DNA of 64,000 nt from Ancylobacter pratisalsi (GTDB taxonomy: Bacteria; Pseudomonadota; Alphaproteobacteria; Rhizobiales; Xanthobacteraceae): assembly GCF_010669125.1 (NCBI RefSeq), contig NZ_CP048630.1:2492001-2556000 (forward strand). Reading direction: 5' to 3'. Each line of letters opens with the position of its first letter. Within the stretch, counting starts at the first letter, position 1. A model generated the notes under the pieces. That model ran no database searches. It saw only the letters and a program-made list of their open reading frames with translations, and was not told the origin of the DNA. Positions 20,733 through 31,117 of the stretch are shown here, piece by piece. The translations under genes were made by a program, and so were the position numbers.

Positions 20733-20789
20733 TCCAAAATGGGAATTCCTGTTCCCCACGGATTTTCGCGTTGGGGAACATGGGGAACA
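20701..20789 (-). repeat. TGTTCCCC-box element, left copy (inverted)
   Basis: Read on the minus strand this holds TGTTCCCC boxes at element positions 1-8, 10-17 and 74-81, a GGGGAACAG box at 33-41 and GTACCCC at 66-72. The copy at 44647-44736 has all five boxes at the same positions without gaps, while the spacers differ. It overlaps the last codons of int. Confidence 0.75.
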
Positions 20790-20790
20790 G

Positions 20791-21507
20791 AACGCGCCAT
20801 GTGATTGAAACAGGAGAGGGGGCGGAAATGCTCCCAAGCGCCATCTGGACTTGCCGTTGCGAACGTCCGCTTCGCGCCGCCATTTCCGACATTCACGCAG
20901 TTCGGGCGAGTTCCCAAAAGCAGACGTACGAGCGAGGCTCCCAGAGCCATGCAAGCAATCGCGCCGGAATAGTCCACGATATCGGGGTCGGCCCGAAGAG
21001 CCGAGACGCATTGCGCATATGCTCCCTGCACGGTTTGAACGGCATCCTCGAGCGCATCATCCTTGCCGTAGAGGTAGTTGGCGGCAACCTCACTGGAGGC
21101 TGAGGTTGAGAAAACCGTGAGCAGCCATCATGATGCCGCCCTCCACGCGGCGATGGAGCAGCAGGCAATCGGCGCGGAAATCATCGAAGCAAGGCTAGAA
21201 CCGGGCGTGCACCTGCTTCTTCGCTCGCAAGCGATGTGAGCAGGAGTCATCAGCTTCTCCAACGAAGCGGTTCGGCCATTGTGGCCCGGCAGAATCCATT
21301 GCCTTGAAACCGCTCGTATTGAGGCGGGAGGCGGCTTAACAGCATCGGATCAGGCGCCCGCGCCCGGCTCCTCGCGTGCCGCGACCGACGCGACGCGTCA
21401 CAAAATCTTAAAATCCAAACCTCCGTATAATTTTAAATTATGCGTTTCCGTAGCATTGTCGTTGTAGCACGCCGATGCGCGCACCGCCCGCGATAAGGAA
21501 TAGCGTT
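20791..21507. other. Region after int, gene remnants only
   Basis: No convincing gene is seen in these 717 bp. On the minus strand, about 21110-20900, there is an open stretch without a start (YGKDDALEDAVQTVQGAYAQ and following) that looks protein-like and may be a decayed fragment. A motif AACGTCCGCTTCGCGCCGCC near 20862 recurs in similar form near 34509. Bases 21400-21450 are AT-rich and may hold the promoter of the next gene. Confidence 0.4.
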
Positions 21508-21891
21508 GTGTCCCAGGTTCCGATTATTGCAATCGTCGACGATGACGAATCGGTTCGCTTGGCCACAGAAAGCCTCATGCGATCTTTCGGCTTCAGGACT
21601 AATATATTTGCTTCGGCGGAATCTTTTCTTAACTCATCGACCCTACCTGACACCGATTGCTTGATCACCGACGTTCAGATGCCGAACATGGGCGGCCTCG
21701 AACTGCATGAGGTGCTACGCGCGCGCGGCGCCGCACTGCCGGTGATTTTCATGACCGCCTTTCCCGAAGAGCAGGTTCGACGGCGGGCGCAGGAGGTGAG
21801 AGCCGTCGGCTTCCTCGCAAAGCCCTTCGACGGCGACGCCATAATGAGCTTAGTCTTCGAGGCACTCAAGAACCCCTCCCAGGCGCCGTAG
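21508..21891 (+). CDS. Single-domain response regulator (REC only)
   Basis: The 127-residue protein is only a receiver domain: acidic pair Asp11-Asp12 in IAIVDDDESVR, phosphoacceptor Asp55 in CLITDVQMPN, and the conserved Lys in FLAKPFDGD. It resembles the FixJ/NarL receiver group but has no DNA-binding domain. I start it at GTG 21508 because AAGGAA lies 8 bases upstream; an ATG at 21475 would add 11 residues. No histidine kinase is nearby, so it must act with a kinase encoded elsewhere. Confidence 0.88.
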   Translation: MSQVPIIAIVDDDESVRLATESLMRSFGFRTNIFASAESFLNSSTLPDTDCLITDVQMPNMGGLELHEVLRARGAALPVIFMTAFPEEQVRRRAQEVRAVGFLAKPFDGDAIMSLVFEALKNPSQAP

Positions 21892-22030
21892 GGCTCCCGC
21901 GGCCGGCTGCATCCTCGTACGGAATAAGCCGATCACGCCGACAAACCGTTCGAGCCGAAGAGAAGCATGCCGTCCTGCGGCACATGCTCAGCCCCGCCAT
22001 GCCTGGAAATCACCGATCCACCCCCACCCT

Positions 22031-22568
22031 ATGGCGACCGGTGTGGATGTTGAGACCCTCAAGACCCGCTGCCTCGCGCCGCTCGCCACACCCACTTCGC
22101 TGCCGTCGAACGCGGTGAACGACATTGCCGCCACCCTGACCACTCTGCTGACCGATGTGTTCACGCTCTATGTCAAGACGAAGCACTTCCACTGGCATCT
22201 CTCTGGCCCGCATTTCGGCGACTATCGCCTGATGCTCGACGAGCAGGACAAGCAGATTTTCGCCATGACCGACGGCCGAACGCGCCCGCAAGCTCGGTGG
22301 CGTCACGCTGCGTTCGGTCGGCCATATTGCCCGGCTGTCGCGGCTTGCCGATACCGACGCCGACTTCTTCACCGCGCAGGACATGCTGGCCGAACTGGGC
22401 AGTGACAAACTTTAACTCGCCGGCTTTCTGCGTGCCACCCATGCGCTCTGCGACGAGCATGGGCGACGTCGCCAGCGCCAGCTTGATCGAAACTGGATCG
22501 ACGAAACCGAGCGGCGCGCCTGATTTCTCTATGGATCCGGCCACAACGACGAGTCCCACGGACGGTGA
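22031..22568 (+). pseudogene. dps: Dps-family DNA-protection protein, multiply disrupted
   Basis: The first about 80 codons read as a Dps/ferritin-like protein, with the ferroxidase helix LYVKTKHFHWHLSGPHFGDYR. Near base 22275 the family sequence moves to another frame (AERARKLGGVTLRSVGHIAR to TAQDMLAEL) and meets a TAA at about 22414. Later fragments (RATHALCDEHG, DVASASLIE, and a WIDETERR-like piece) lie in further frames, separated by single-base indels, and the Trp codon before FLY is TGA. At least four lesions therefore disrupt the gene. A functional Dps is excluded unless the sequence contains many errors. Confidence 0.82.
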
Positions 22569-22660
22569 ACCCCGGCGGAGAAAACCGCCACGCCGCCTGG
22601 CTTGGTCGACCGGGCGGCGCCAGACGCGCGGAACGATGTCCGCGCGTTCACAGCGCGGGT

Positions 22661-24334
22661 TCAGCGTGCCAGATGGGCGTGAATCTGGGCGACCACGGCC
22701 GCCCCCTCTCCCACCGCCGCCGCGACGCGCTTGGTGGAGCCGGCGCGCACATCGCCAATAGCGAAGACACCGTGACGACTGGTCTCCAGCGGCAGGCGCA
22801 CCGCACCACCCTGCGCGCCGGCGTCTCGTGCGCCCGCCTCCTGCCCCGTCAGTACGAAGCCCTGGCGATCCACCGCCACGTATCCGCCGAGCCATGCCGA
22901 ATTGGTATCGGCACCGATGAAGAGAAACAGATGCTTCGCAGGCAGCGGCAGCGTCTGCCCGGTGTCGCGGTTCCGGCAGGTCACGGCGGTCAGACCGCTC
23001 TCGCGGTTGCCCGCGAGGGCGTCGTCCTCGGTGCGGGTGTGGATGGTGACGTTCGGAAAGGAGGCGATGCGATCAATGAGGTAACGCGACATCGACGCGG
23101 CGAGACCATCGCCACGAACGACAAGATGGAGATGGGCGACCTTTGGCGCCAGAAAGGCCACGGCCTGCCCTGCCGAGTTGCCTCCGCCCACCAGCACCAC
23201 CTCCTGCTCCGCGCACAGCTTGGCCTCCACGGGAGACGCCCAATAGGCGACACCTGAGCCTTCGAAATCCGCGAGGTTGGCGATATCCGGGCGCCGATAG
23301 CGGGCCCGGTCGCGATCACCACCGCGCGGGCACGCACCGTTCCGTCATTGGAGAGATGCAGCCGGGAGGGCTGGCCGTCTCGCGTATCGCCCGAGAGATG
23401 ATCGGCCTTCCAGAGGCATCGCGAGTTCGGCACCAAATTTCTGCTCCTGATGGTAAACACGGGCCGCCAGCGCCAGCCCGGAGATGCCGGTAGGAAAGCC
23501 GAGATAATTCTCGATCCGCGCGGAGGCCCCGGCCTGCCCGCCCATGGCGCGCTGGTCCAGCACCAGCACCGACAGGCCCTCCGAGGCCGCATAGACAGCC
23601 GTCGCGAGGCCGGCGGGGCCAGCCCCCACAATTGCGACGTCGTAAAGCGCGTCGGGCTTGAGTTCCGGCAGCATGCCAAGGCAGGTGGCGACCTCGGCGA
23701 TGGTGGGGCGCTTGAGCACCTTGCCGGTCGGGGACACCAGCAACGGCAATTCGTCGGGCAGGACGCCGAGCCGCTGCACCACAGCCCGGCCTTCCTCGTC
23801 CACGCTGGAATCGAAGGCGGTGAAGGGATAGCCGTTTCGCGTCAGCAGGCCCTCGATCATCACCCGGTTGACCTCGCCGGGCTGGCCGATCAGCACCGAG
23901 CCGGCCGTGTCACCCTCCAGCAGACCGACCCTGCGCAGGATCAACGCGCGCATCAGCATCTCGCCGAGCTCCGCCGAGCCGACGGCGAGCGCCCGCAAAT
24001 GCGCGGCGTCGAAGGGCAGCGCGCGACAGCCCCCGGGACCGGCGGTGGCGGCGGCAAGCGAGGGGCGCCCGGCGAGCTGGCTGATCTCGCCGGTGAACTG
24101 CCCCGCCACTTGAACGACGATCGGCTTCTCACAGCCGAGACCGTCGCGGCGGACGATCGCGATCGAACCCTCGACGATCAGCCATGTCGGGACGCCAACA
24201 TCACCGACCTCGAACAGGGGCTGGCCGGGCTCGAACCGCCTTTCAACGTCGCTGGCGAAGCGCGACATGTTTTCCATCTGCGCCGGAGTGAGCACCGGAA
24301 ACATCTGTTGCCTACGCTCATCGACAACGCTCAT
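22661..24334 (-). pseudogene. cNMP-binding / thioredoxin-reductase-like fusion, two frameshifts
   Basis: Starting at 24334, an intact frame covers a cyclic-nucleotide-binding domain (residues about 10-140), a linker and the FAD motif VAIVGAGPAGLATAVYAASEG of a thioredoxin-reductase-like module. The frame breaks near 23415, continues as SRCLWKADHLSGDTRDGQ in a second frame, and breaks again near 23300 to give the NADP-binding half (EVVLVGGGNSAGQAVAFLAP) and the end GVFAIGDVRAGSTKRVAAAV. The uninterrupted family protein would be about 555 residues. The CxxC redox motif normally seen in thioredoxin reductase is not evident, as is usual in these fusions. Confidence 0.8.
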
Positions 24335-24468
24335 GGCCTGTACTCTCGCTAGAATTGAAATGGCGCTGCCGAAAACACCCTCAATTCTATCAATTCGCGT
24401 TCGACAGGGCGCATATACAAACGTTTGATCAGATCATGATTTCATATTATCGACGAAAGAGGCGTCTT

Positions 24469-24981
24469 CTATTCATTCGACGAGGCCGGTTCGACATTGA
24501 CGCTGAGAGCGCGCCAGGCTCGCCTCGCATTGTGCGCGATATGCCTGCAACTCGACCGGATATCGGAAGCTTTCGCGGCCTCACCAATCAGCTGATCAAT
24601 CGTGGCGGCGTGCAGCATGATGGCCGTCATGGCGCTGTTGGTCACGACGAACACGCCGCTGCCGAGGCTTGTCTCGGACGAGGCGAGATGGGGATCCTCG
24701 CTCAGGGGCAGATGCCACTCGAAGATCGCTTCGCCGTCGCGTTCAACGTTCAATCGGGCGCCGGTCACGGCGCCGTCGGCGCCATGGGCCAGGTGAACGC
24801 TTGAACGCACGCGTCGCGACAAGGCGCCGGGCGTGCGCACCACCTGCTCGATCTCGAATTGAGCTTCCTTGCGCAGCGCCTCGACGAGCGACTGAGCCGC
24901 GAGATGGCACTCCCATTCGTCGAGCCGGGCCTGCATCGCTGCAAGCGCCAACTCGCGATCCAGTTGCTGGTTGAGCCGCAT
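24469..24981 (-). CDS. Hypothetical protein (170 aa)
   Basis: The protein begins MRLNQQLDRELALAAMQARL and is helical at the start, then beta-rich (ARLNVERDGEAIFEWHLPL, GSGVFVVTNSAMTAIMLHAA). I do not recognise a family. Codon use is like that of its neighbours and the frame is open across the region, but the ribosome-binding site is weak. It lies between the disrupted reductase and an MFS gene on the same strand. Confidence 0.5.
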   Translation of the reverse strand: MRLNQQLDRELALAAMQARLDEWECHLAAQSLVEALRKEAQFEIEQVVRTPGALSRRVRSSVHLAHGADGAVTGARLNVERDGEAIFEWHLPLSEDPHLASSETSLGSGVFVVTNSAMTAIMLHAATIDQLIGEAAKASDIRSSCRHIAHNARRAWRALSVNVEPASSNE

Positions 24982-25070
24982 CGAAAATCGCTCCCGGGGA
25001 AGACCTGCCAGACGTCATCGACCGGGAATTTACCCGCCTGCTTTTCGCGCGGGTGTAAATTAGTGAAAAA

Positions 25071-26261
25071 TCATCGCCCCGCCGGCACCTTGCTCGCCCA
25101 CTCGCCGCGCAGCGAGAGGGCGAACATGCAGGCGGCGACCATGACGGTGGCCACCGAGACGCCGACCAGAAGAGGCGCGCCGTGCGAATAGACGATGCCC
25201 GCGATGGCGGGGCCGCTGGCCAGCCCGAGCTTGGACGCGAAGCCGGCGAACAATGCCGCCCGCCCGGTGCTGTCGTCGCGTGAACAAAGTGCAAACGCAT
25301 AGGGGAGCGCGATTGCCATGGTGAAGAAGATCGCCGCCACGGCCAAGGCATAGAGCGCCGGCTGCGCGCCCGCTAGCACCAGCAGCTTCGAGAGGCCGGC
25401 GGCGGCGACCACCGGAACCAGCGGCATCCAGCCGAAGCGTCGGCTGAGCGCCAGCATGATGAGCGCGCCGGGCACGCCCGCACACAACCCGAAGCCCACC
25501 ACCGTGCCGGCGAAGGCCGGCGTATGCCCGAAGTCTCCGGCCATGCCGATGAGAAACGCGCCCAGCCCCAGATTCGCCGCCTGGAAAAGGAACAGCCCGC
25601 CGATGCGCGCCGCGAGCGGCGCCGACCATCCCACCCCGCCCCGCAGTGCAGCGGGCAGGCGGGCGCCCGGCTGGCGGAACGCGGGAAGCCGCAGGAGCAG
25701 CCCCAGCGCGACGACGCTGAACACCACCAGAACGGCAAAGACCATGCCCTGCCGGAAGAAGCTGGAGGCGAAGATGGACGCCACGATGCCGACACCCCCC
25801 AAGCCGAAATGAAAGACAAACAGGATGCCGAAGCCGCGTCGCGGATCGGCCATCTGGGCAAGAAGGGCATAGGACACGCCCACCAGCAGGCCGCCGGCAA
25901 GCCCGTGGAAGAAGCGCAGCACGACAAGGGTTTCGAACCCGTGCGTGCCGATAGTGGCGCTGTCCGCCGCCACCATGGCGAGGAGGAGCGCCGCCGACAG
26001 CGGGCGCCAGGCAAGGCGCGGCACGACGAAAAGAGATGCCAGGGCGCCGCAGGTCGAGCCATAGCCGTTGCTTGACGCCACATAGCCGGCCTGCACGGCG
26101 CTCAATCCGTATTCCGTGCGCAGCGCCGCGATCATCGCCGGCATGATGTCGATGTAGAGCGGCCCGGCCATGGCCAGCAGGGCGACCATGACGTAGACCG
26201 ACAGGGCAGCGTGTGGCACCGGAGCTCTGTCGGTCGGCAAACTCGCTGTGGCGGAAGGCAT
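25071..26261 (-). CDS. MFS transporter
   Basis: The 396-residue protein has about 12 hydrophobic segments and the layout of the major facilitator superfamily, with a signature-like segment after helix 2 (FVVPRLAWRPLSAAL) and a central loop around residue 200. It resembles the small-molecule efflux/uptake MFS branch rather than sugar porters. No substrate can be inferred. Downstream of, and on the same strand as, the large STAND regulator gene, with about 140 bp between them. Confidence 0.88.
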   Translation of the reverse strand: MPSATASLPTDRAPVPHAALSVYVMVALLAMAGPLYIDIMPAMIAALRTEYGLSAVQAGYVASSNGYGSTCGALASLFVVPRLAWRPLSAALLLAMVAADSATIGTHGFETLVVLRFFHGLAGGLLVGVSYALLAQMADPRRGFGILFVFHFGLGGVGIVASIFASSFFRQGMVFAVLVVFSVVALGLLLRLPAFRQPGARLPAALRGGVGWSAPLAARIGGLFLFQAANLGLGAFLIGMAGDFGHTPAFAGTVVGFGLCAGVPGALIMLALSRRFGWMPLVPVVAAAGLSKLLVLAGAQPALYALAVAAIFFTMAIALPYAFALCSRDDSTGRAALFAGFASKLGLASGPAIAGIVYSHGAPLLVGVSVATVMVAACMFALSLRGEWASKVPAGR

Positions 26262-26405
26262 TCGGCCGAACCCTTTAGCGCGCGTGGTTTGGACGGCACA
26301 TTGTCAGAGGCCCATGCCTTGCGTCTACGCTCCCGGCGGCACGGACGCCATCGACCGGCCGATCCTTGCCAGTATGCACGACGACGCGGGCAAAGCCGCC
26401 GCAGG

Positions 26406-29162
26406 TCAGCCTCGCCCGAGGCGCTTCGCCAGCGCTTCGCATTTCGGAAGCCATGCAACCGTGCCGTCGCTGCGGGCGATTACCTGGGCCTGCTCGAGGC
26501 AGTGGAGCGCCTCGTCGGGCCGCGTGGTTTCGAAAAGCACCGCCTGGACGCGCAAAAGTTCGGGCAATATCCACCGCTCCCGGCATGCCCGCGACAGCGC
26601 CAGTGCTTCCTCTATCCGCTGCTGCGCGCCCTCCGGTTCGCCGATGGCGTGAAGCGCCTGCGCGAGGTGGCCGAGAAACATCGCGCGCCGGATCGGCCAT
26701 CCCGTACGCGCGAGCTTGTGCAGCCCCTCGCCAAGCTCCGCGACCGCGCGCGCGAGATCGCCCCGGGCCAGATGAAGCGCGCCCCGGAAGCACTGGCCCC
26801 AGGCGATCCACGGCCCGAACGGGTGCCGAACCGATATATCCTGCAGCAGATCGACCCGCTCCTCCATCACGTCGAGATCGCCGGCATAAAGCGCGACAGG
26901 GCAGCCCGACTCGACCAGCACCAGCGACATCGTCGTCGCATGCCCGAGCGCCCGGGCATCCGCGACGCAGGCCGCGGCGATCGCCAGCGCCTGATGCTGA
27001 TGCCCCAGCAACCACAGGGCCTGCGAGTGGTAGGCGCGCGCATTGAGTTCCTGGTCGAACTGCATGCGCACCACGGCGCTGTGATCGGATTCGCCCGCGC
27101 TGAGCGCGGCTTCGAGAGACAGGCGGGCGGCCCTTACGTCGCCGAGATAATACTGCGCGAAGCCTTTCAGCCGATGGCCGGTCCGCACATTGCTGCTGGC
27201 GGAAAAGCGCGACTCGTCGTCAGCCAAGCACGCGAAACGTTCCGCTGTCGCGAGCGACGCCCCATAGTGGCCCGAAGCCAACTCGACCAGGAATACGCAC
27301 CAGAGCGCGCGCAGTTCGAGCCCGATATCACCCGATTGCCGGGCGATCCGGCAGGCGGAGACCAATGTCTCGCGGGCCTCCGCCGTCGGCCCCACCGTAT
27401 AGACGAGCGCGGTGCCCAGCGCGCAGAGCAGCGTGACTTCGCGCGCCGGATCGGGCCGCCCACGAAGGGCAAGGGCCGCCATCGCCCGTTCGAACAGGCC
27501 GCGCGCCTCGTCGATCAGGGACATCTGGAACCACAGCACGGAAGAGACGGCCATGAGTTCCGCCCCCAGTGCCGGATCGCCCTCCGGCCCGAAACACCAC
27601 TCCAGCGCCAGCCGCAGATTGTCCAGCTGGCCCGCATGGATATTCACCCATGCCGCCGCCGGCACACGCGTCCATTCGCTTTCGGCCTGCTGCATCGCCT
27701 CCTTCATGAAGAGCGCATGCCGGTGCCGCAGCCGGCGGACTTCGCCACGCGCGCGCAACTTCTCCATCGCGTAGGCGCGCGTGGTCTCCAGCAGGCGGTA
27801 GCGCGGCACGGCCTGCGAGAAGTCCGCGCTGACCAGGGACTTGCTCACCAGGTTGGTGAGGTTTTCAATCGTGTCCCAGCTTGGTTCGTCGAAGGAGGCG
27901 ACGCGGGCGGCCGCCTCAAGCGGGAAATGACCGACGAAAACGCTCAGCCGTGCCAGCGTGGCCTGTTCGCCCGCCGTCAGGTGGTCATAGCTCCAATTGA
28001 GCGTCGCCTGCAGCGTCTGGTGCCGCTTCGGGGCCGTGCGCCGTCCCAGCACGAGGAGGCCGAGAACATTGTCGAGCCGCTCCGCCAGGCCCTGAATCCC
28101 GAAGGCGTCGACCCGTCCCGCCGCCAGTTCAATAGCCAGCGGAATACCGTCGAGGCGCCGGCAAAGCTGTACAATGGTCGCGATCTCGCCGGGCTCGGGG
28201 TCATAGCTGCCAAGCGCGGCGGCGGCCCGATCAACGAAAAGCCGCACGGCCGGAAGGGCCAGGGCCCCATCCGGCGTCAGCGTGTCGGCATCGAGCGGCA
28301 CGTCGAGGCCGGGAAGGCGCAGCACACATTCTCCCCGTGTGCGCAGCGGCTCACGGCTGGTGGTCAGCACCCGTATGCCGGCGCCCGTCTGCAGCAGGAG
28401 GTCCGCGACATGGGCCGCAGCGTCGATCACATGTTCGCAATTATCGAGGATGATGAGGCCGCGCTCGACCGGCAGGGGATCGCCTACCTGCCACTGGCCG
28501 ATCCCCATTTTCATGCCGATAGCTGTCGCCACCGCCGGCACGACATGAACGGGATCGCCGATCTGGGCGAAATCGACCAAGATCACGGCACCGTTTTCGT
28601 GCAGGCTGGCTCGGGCCACTTCGATCGCGACCGTGGTCTTTCCAACGCCGCCGGAGCCCACCAGTGTCACCAGCCGGTGCCGCCCAAGCTCCTGCCGGAT
28701 CGAAGCGACGACCACCTCGCGTCCGATAGCCGGCGTGACCACGAGGGGGAGGTTTTCGCGCACGGAAGCGGGCGCCGCCGGTCCCGCCCGCTCAGCCTCG
28801 TCGAGTTCGACGAGGCGAACCGGGGCGACGAAGCTATAGCCGATGCGGGTCGCGTTGACGATGTAGCGCTGGCCGGACTGACCGTCCCCCAGAGCCCGGC
28901 GCAGCGCCGCCATCTGCACCCGGAGATTGGCCTCTTCGACAAAGAGATTCGGCCAGGCCCGCGTCAGAAGCTCCTGCTTGCCCACGACCTGCCCCTGGTG
29001 CTCCACCAGAATGACGAGAAGCTCAAGCGCACGCCCGCCCATCGCCACGGGCAGGCCCTCCTTCAACAGCTGCTTCGAACCGAGCAGCAGCTTGAACGGG
29101 CCGAAGAGCGCGGCCAGAGGGGCCGGCCTTTTCCCGAATCCGTCATTTTCCGAGGCTGGCAT
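26406..29162 (-). CDS. Winged-helix / STAND ATPase / TPR transcriptional regulator
   Basis: This 918-residue protein has an OmpR-type winged helix (about residues 20-115, ending GYSFVAPVRL), then a STAND/NB-ARC-like ATPase with Walker A GSGGVGKTT (169-177) and Walker B GLIILDNCEH, the sensor-like TTSREPL and GIPLAIELAAGRV motifs, and a C-terminal half of TPR-like helical repeats. Such proteins act as signal-gated ATP-dependent switches on DNA. It is divergent from the cytochrome c/molybdopterin operon, which it probably controls (inference). The ligand is unknown. Confidence 0.9.
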   Translation of the reverse strand: MPASENDGFGKRPAPLAALFGPFKLLLGSKQLLKEGLPVAMGGRALELLVILVEHQGQVVGKQELLTRAWPNLFVEEANLRVQMAALRRALGDGQSGQRYIVNATRIGYSFVAPVRLVELDEAERAGPAAPASVRENLPLVVTPAIGREVVVASIRQELGRHRLVTLVGSGGVGKTTVAIEVARASLHENGAVILVDFAQIGDPVHVVPAVATAIGMKMGIGQWQVGDPLPVERGLIILDNCEHVIDAAAHVADLLLQTGAGIRVLTTSREPLRTRGECVLRLPGLDVPLDADTLTPDGALALPAVRLFVDRAAAALGSYDPEPGEIATIVQLCRRLDGIPLAIELAAGRVDAFGIQGLAERLDNVLGLLVLGRRTAPKRHQTLQATLNWSYDHLTAGEQATLARLSVFVGHFPLEAAARVASFDEPSWDTIENLTNLVSKSLVSADFSQAVPRYRLLETTRAYAMEKLRARGEVRRLRHRHALFMKEAMQQAESEWTRVPAAAWVNIHAGQLDNLRLALEWCFGPEGDPALGAELMAVSSVLWFQMSLIDEARGLFERAMAALALRGRPDPAREVTLLCALGTALVYTVGPTAEARETLVSACRIARQSGDIGLELRALWCVFLVELASGHYGASLATAERFACLADDESRFSASSNVRTGHRLKGFAQYYLGDVRAARLSLEAALSAGESDHSAVVRMQFDQELNARAYHSQALWLLGHQHQALAIAAACVADARALGHATTMSLVLVESGCPVALYAGDLDVMEERVDLLQDISVRHPFGPWIAWGQCFRGALHLARGDLARAVAELGEGLHKLARTGWPIRRAMFLGHLAQALHAIGEPEGAQQRIEEALALSRACRERWILPELLRVQAVLFETTRPDEALHCLEQAQVIARSDGTVAWLPKCEALAKRLGRG

Positions 29163-29297
29163 CGCTGAGCATAGATCACATTGCCTCCCGCTGTTTCAAC
29201 CCTGACGGCGGGTGTCTGAGCCCGGCCGACCGGATCGGGCATTCTGGAAAGGGTTATCATCGTCCCAATGTATCCATGGTTCCAGTTGAGGTCATGG

Positions 29298-30641
29298 ATG
29301 TCATTCAGGCGCATACTATTGTTTGGTTGCTTGCTGGCGATGACGGCCTTTGCCGCGGCGCTGGTCTATGCGTGGCGCAGCGCGCTTGCGCCCATCGACC
29401 CGCCCTCGACGGCCTCATTCAGTGACGACGAGGTCCGCCGCGGCGCCGCGCTTGCCCTGATCGGCGATTGCCGCACCTGCCACACGGCGCCCGATGCCCG
29501 CACCTTTGCCGGCGGCCTCGCCATGCCCACCCCGTTCGGCACGATCTACTCGACCAATATCACCCCCGATCCCGAAACCGGCATCGGCCGCTGGTCGCTG
29601 GCGGCCTTCACCCGTGCCATGCGGGAAGGGGTCGATCGCGAGGGACGCCATCTCTACCCGGCCTTTCCCTATGACCATTTCAGCCTGACCACCGACGGGG
29701 ACGTGAAGGCGCTCTACGCTTTCCTGATGACCCGTGACGCGGTGGTCGCGCATGCGCCAGCTAACGACCTGCCCTTCCCCATCAACATCCGCCTCGTCCT
29801 CGCCGGCTGGAAGCTGCTGTTTTTTCATCCTGGGCCGTTCGTTGCGGAACCTTCGCGCGATGCGCAATGGAACCGAGGCCGGTATCTCGTGGAGGGCCTC
29901 GCGCATTGTGGTGCCTGCCATACTCCGCGCAATCTGATGGGGGCCGAGATCGGCTCGCGGGCATTCGCCGGCGGCGAGGCCGAAAGCTGGACCGCATTTC
30001 CGCTCGGCAGCCATTCGCCGGCCCGCATCCCGTGGACCGAGGCGGCGCTGGGCCACTATCTGCGCGCGGGCTGGGACGCCGACCATGGAGCCGCGCTCGG
30101 CCCCATGCGCCCGGTGGTCGAGAATCTCGCCGAGGCGCCGGCGGACGACGTGGCGGCGATGGCCCACTATCTCGCCTCGCTCGGCCACCCGGTTGAAAAA
30201 CCGCTGGCCCTTGCTCCCACGCCCGCCGAGGCTGCGGGCCTGCGTCCCCAGTCGGCAGGCTGGCAGACGGCTAGTGCCGCGCCGCCCGCCGGCCTGCCAC
30301 CGGGGCAAACCATCTTCGATGCCGCTTGCCGCGCCTGCCACGCGGCCGGGCGACCCCTGCCACTGGGCGGCGTCGACCTCGCGGTCTCGTCCAGCCTGTC
30401 CGCGTCGTCTCCGCAAAACCTGCTGAACATCCTCCTGCAGGGCGTTCCGGCACGTGATGGCGAGGCCGGTCCGATCATGCCGAACTTCGGTGGCGCGCTG
30501 GACGACGCGGCACTCAGCGCGCTGGTCGGATATCTGCGGCAGGATCTTGCCGGCCTCGCGCCGTGGCCGGGCCTGGCGGACGCCATCGCCGCCGCCCGCC
30601 GCGCCGCCGCTTCCTCAAGCCATGCGAGAGCTGACCGATGA
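29298..30641 (+). CDS. Tri-haem membrane-anchored cytochrome c (dehydrogenase subunit)
   Basis: The 447-residue protein starts at ATG 29298 behind TTGAGG (an earlier ATG at 29268 is possible). After an N-terminal membrane anchor it has three CXXCH haem sites: CRTCH at 58-62, CGACH at 204-208 and CRACH at 344-348. This is the layout of the cytochrome subunit of alcohol/aldehyde and nicotinate-type dehydrogenases, which pass electrons to the quinone pool or a terminal oxidase. The stop overlaps the next start by 4 bases, so it is the first gene of a three-subunit operon. Confidence 0.9.
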   Translation: MSFRRILLFGCLLAMTAFAAALVYAWRSALAPIDPPSTASFSDDEVRRGAALALIGDCRTCHTAPDARTFAGGLAMPTPFGTIYSTNITPDPETGIGRWSLAAFTRAMREGVDREGRHLYPAFPYDHFSLTTDGDVKALYAFLMTRDAVVAHAPANDLPFPINIRLVLAGWKLLFFHPGPFVAEPSRDAQWNRGRYLVEGLAHCGACHTPRNLMGAEIGSRAFAGGEAESWTAFPLGSHSPARIPWTEAALGHYLRAGWDADHGAALGPMRPVVENLAEAPADDVAAMAHYLASLGHPVEKPLALAPTPAEAAGLRPQSAGWQTASAAPPAGLPPGQTIFDAACRACHAAGRPLPLGGVDLAVSSSLSASSPQNLLNILLQGVPARDGEAGPIMPNFGGALDDAALSALVGYLRQDLAGLAPWPGLADAIAAARRAAASSSHARADR

Positions 30642-31117
30642 TCACGCTCACTCTGAACGGCGAAGAACGCCTGGTCACATCCGAGCCCGATACGCCGTTG
30701 CTCTATGTGCTGCGTGACGAACTGGAGCTTAACGGCGCGAAATTCGGCTGCGGGCTTGGTCAGTGCGGCGCCTGCACGGTCCTGGTGGACGGGGAGCCGG
30801 TCTTTTCCTGCGTCACGCCGGTCATGCTCATGAACGGGCGCGACATCCGCACCATCGAAGGGCTCGGCACGATAGCCGCTCCCGGCCCGTTGCAGGCCGC
30901 CTTCATCGAGGAACAGGCGGCGCAGTGCGGCTACTGCATCGCCGGCATGCTCCTGCGGGCACAGGCGCTGCTGGTGCGCGTTCCCGACCCGCAGGACGAC
31001 GACATCCTCGCCGCCCTTGAACCGCAGCTCTGCCGCTGCGGCACGCATATGCGCATCATCCGTGCGGTAAAGCGCGCGGCACGGACCTTGTCGCGGGCGG
31101 CGGAGGCGGTTCGATGA
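30638..31117 (+). CDS. [2Fe-2S] subunit of a molybdenum hydroxylase (IorA-like)
   Basis: The 159-residue protein carries the two cluster motifs of xanthine-oxidase-family small subunits: a plant-type ferredoxin set (Cys38, 43, 46, 58 in GCGLGQCGACTVLV) and the second domain with CGYCIAGM and LCRCGTH. It transfers electrons from the molybdopterin subunit to the cytochrome. ATGA overlaps on both sides show tight coupling with its neighbours. Confidence 0.95.
   Translation: MITLTLNGEERLVTSEPDTPLLYVLRDELELNGAKFGCGLGQCGACTVLVDGEPVFSCVTPVMLMNGRDIRTIEGLGTIAAPGPLQAAFIEEQAAQCGYCIAGMLLRAQALLVRVPDPQDDDILAALEPQLCRCGTHMRIIRAVKRAARTLSRAAEAVR

Noticed and set aside
22031..22568. Programmed frameshift in dps
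   Set aside because: At least four separate lesions including a Trp-to-stop change; no slippery heptamer at a conserved place. Decay or sequencing error is more likely.
26211..29168. 985-codon open frame on the plus strand
   Set aside because: Antisense to the well-supported winged-helix/STAND regulator; composition (His/Arg/Gln-rich) shows a shadow of high third-position GC.
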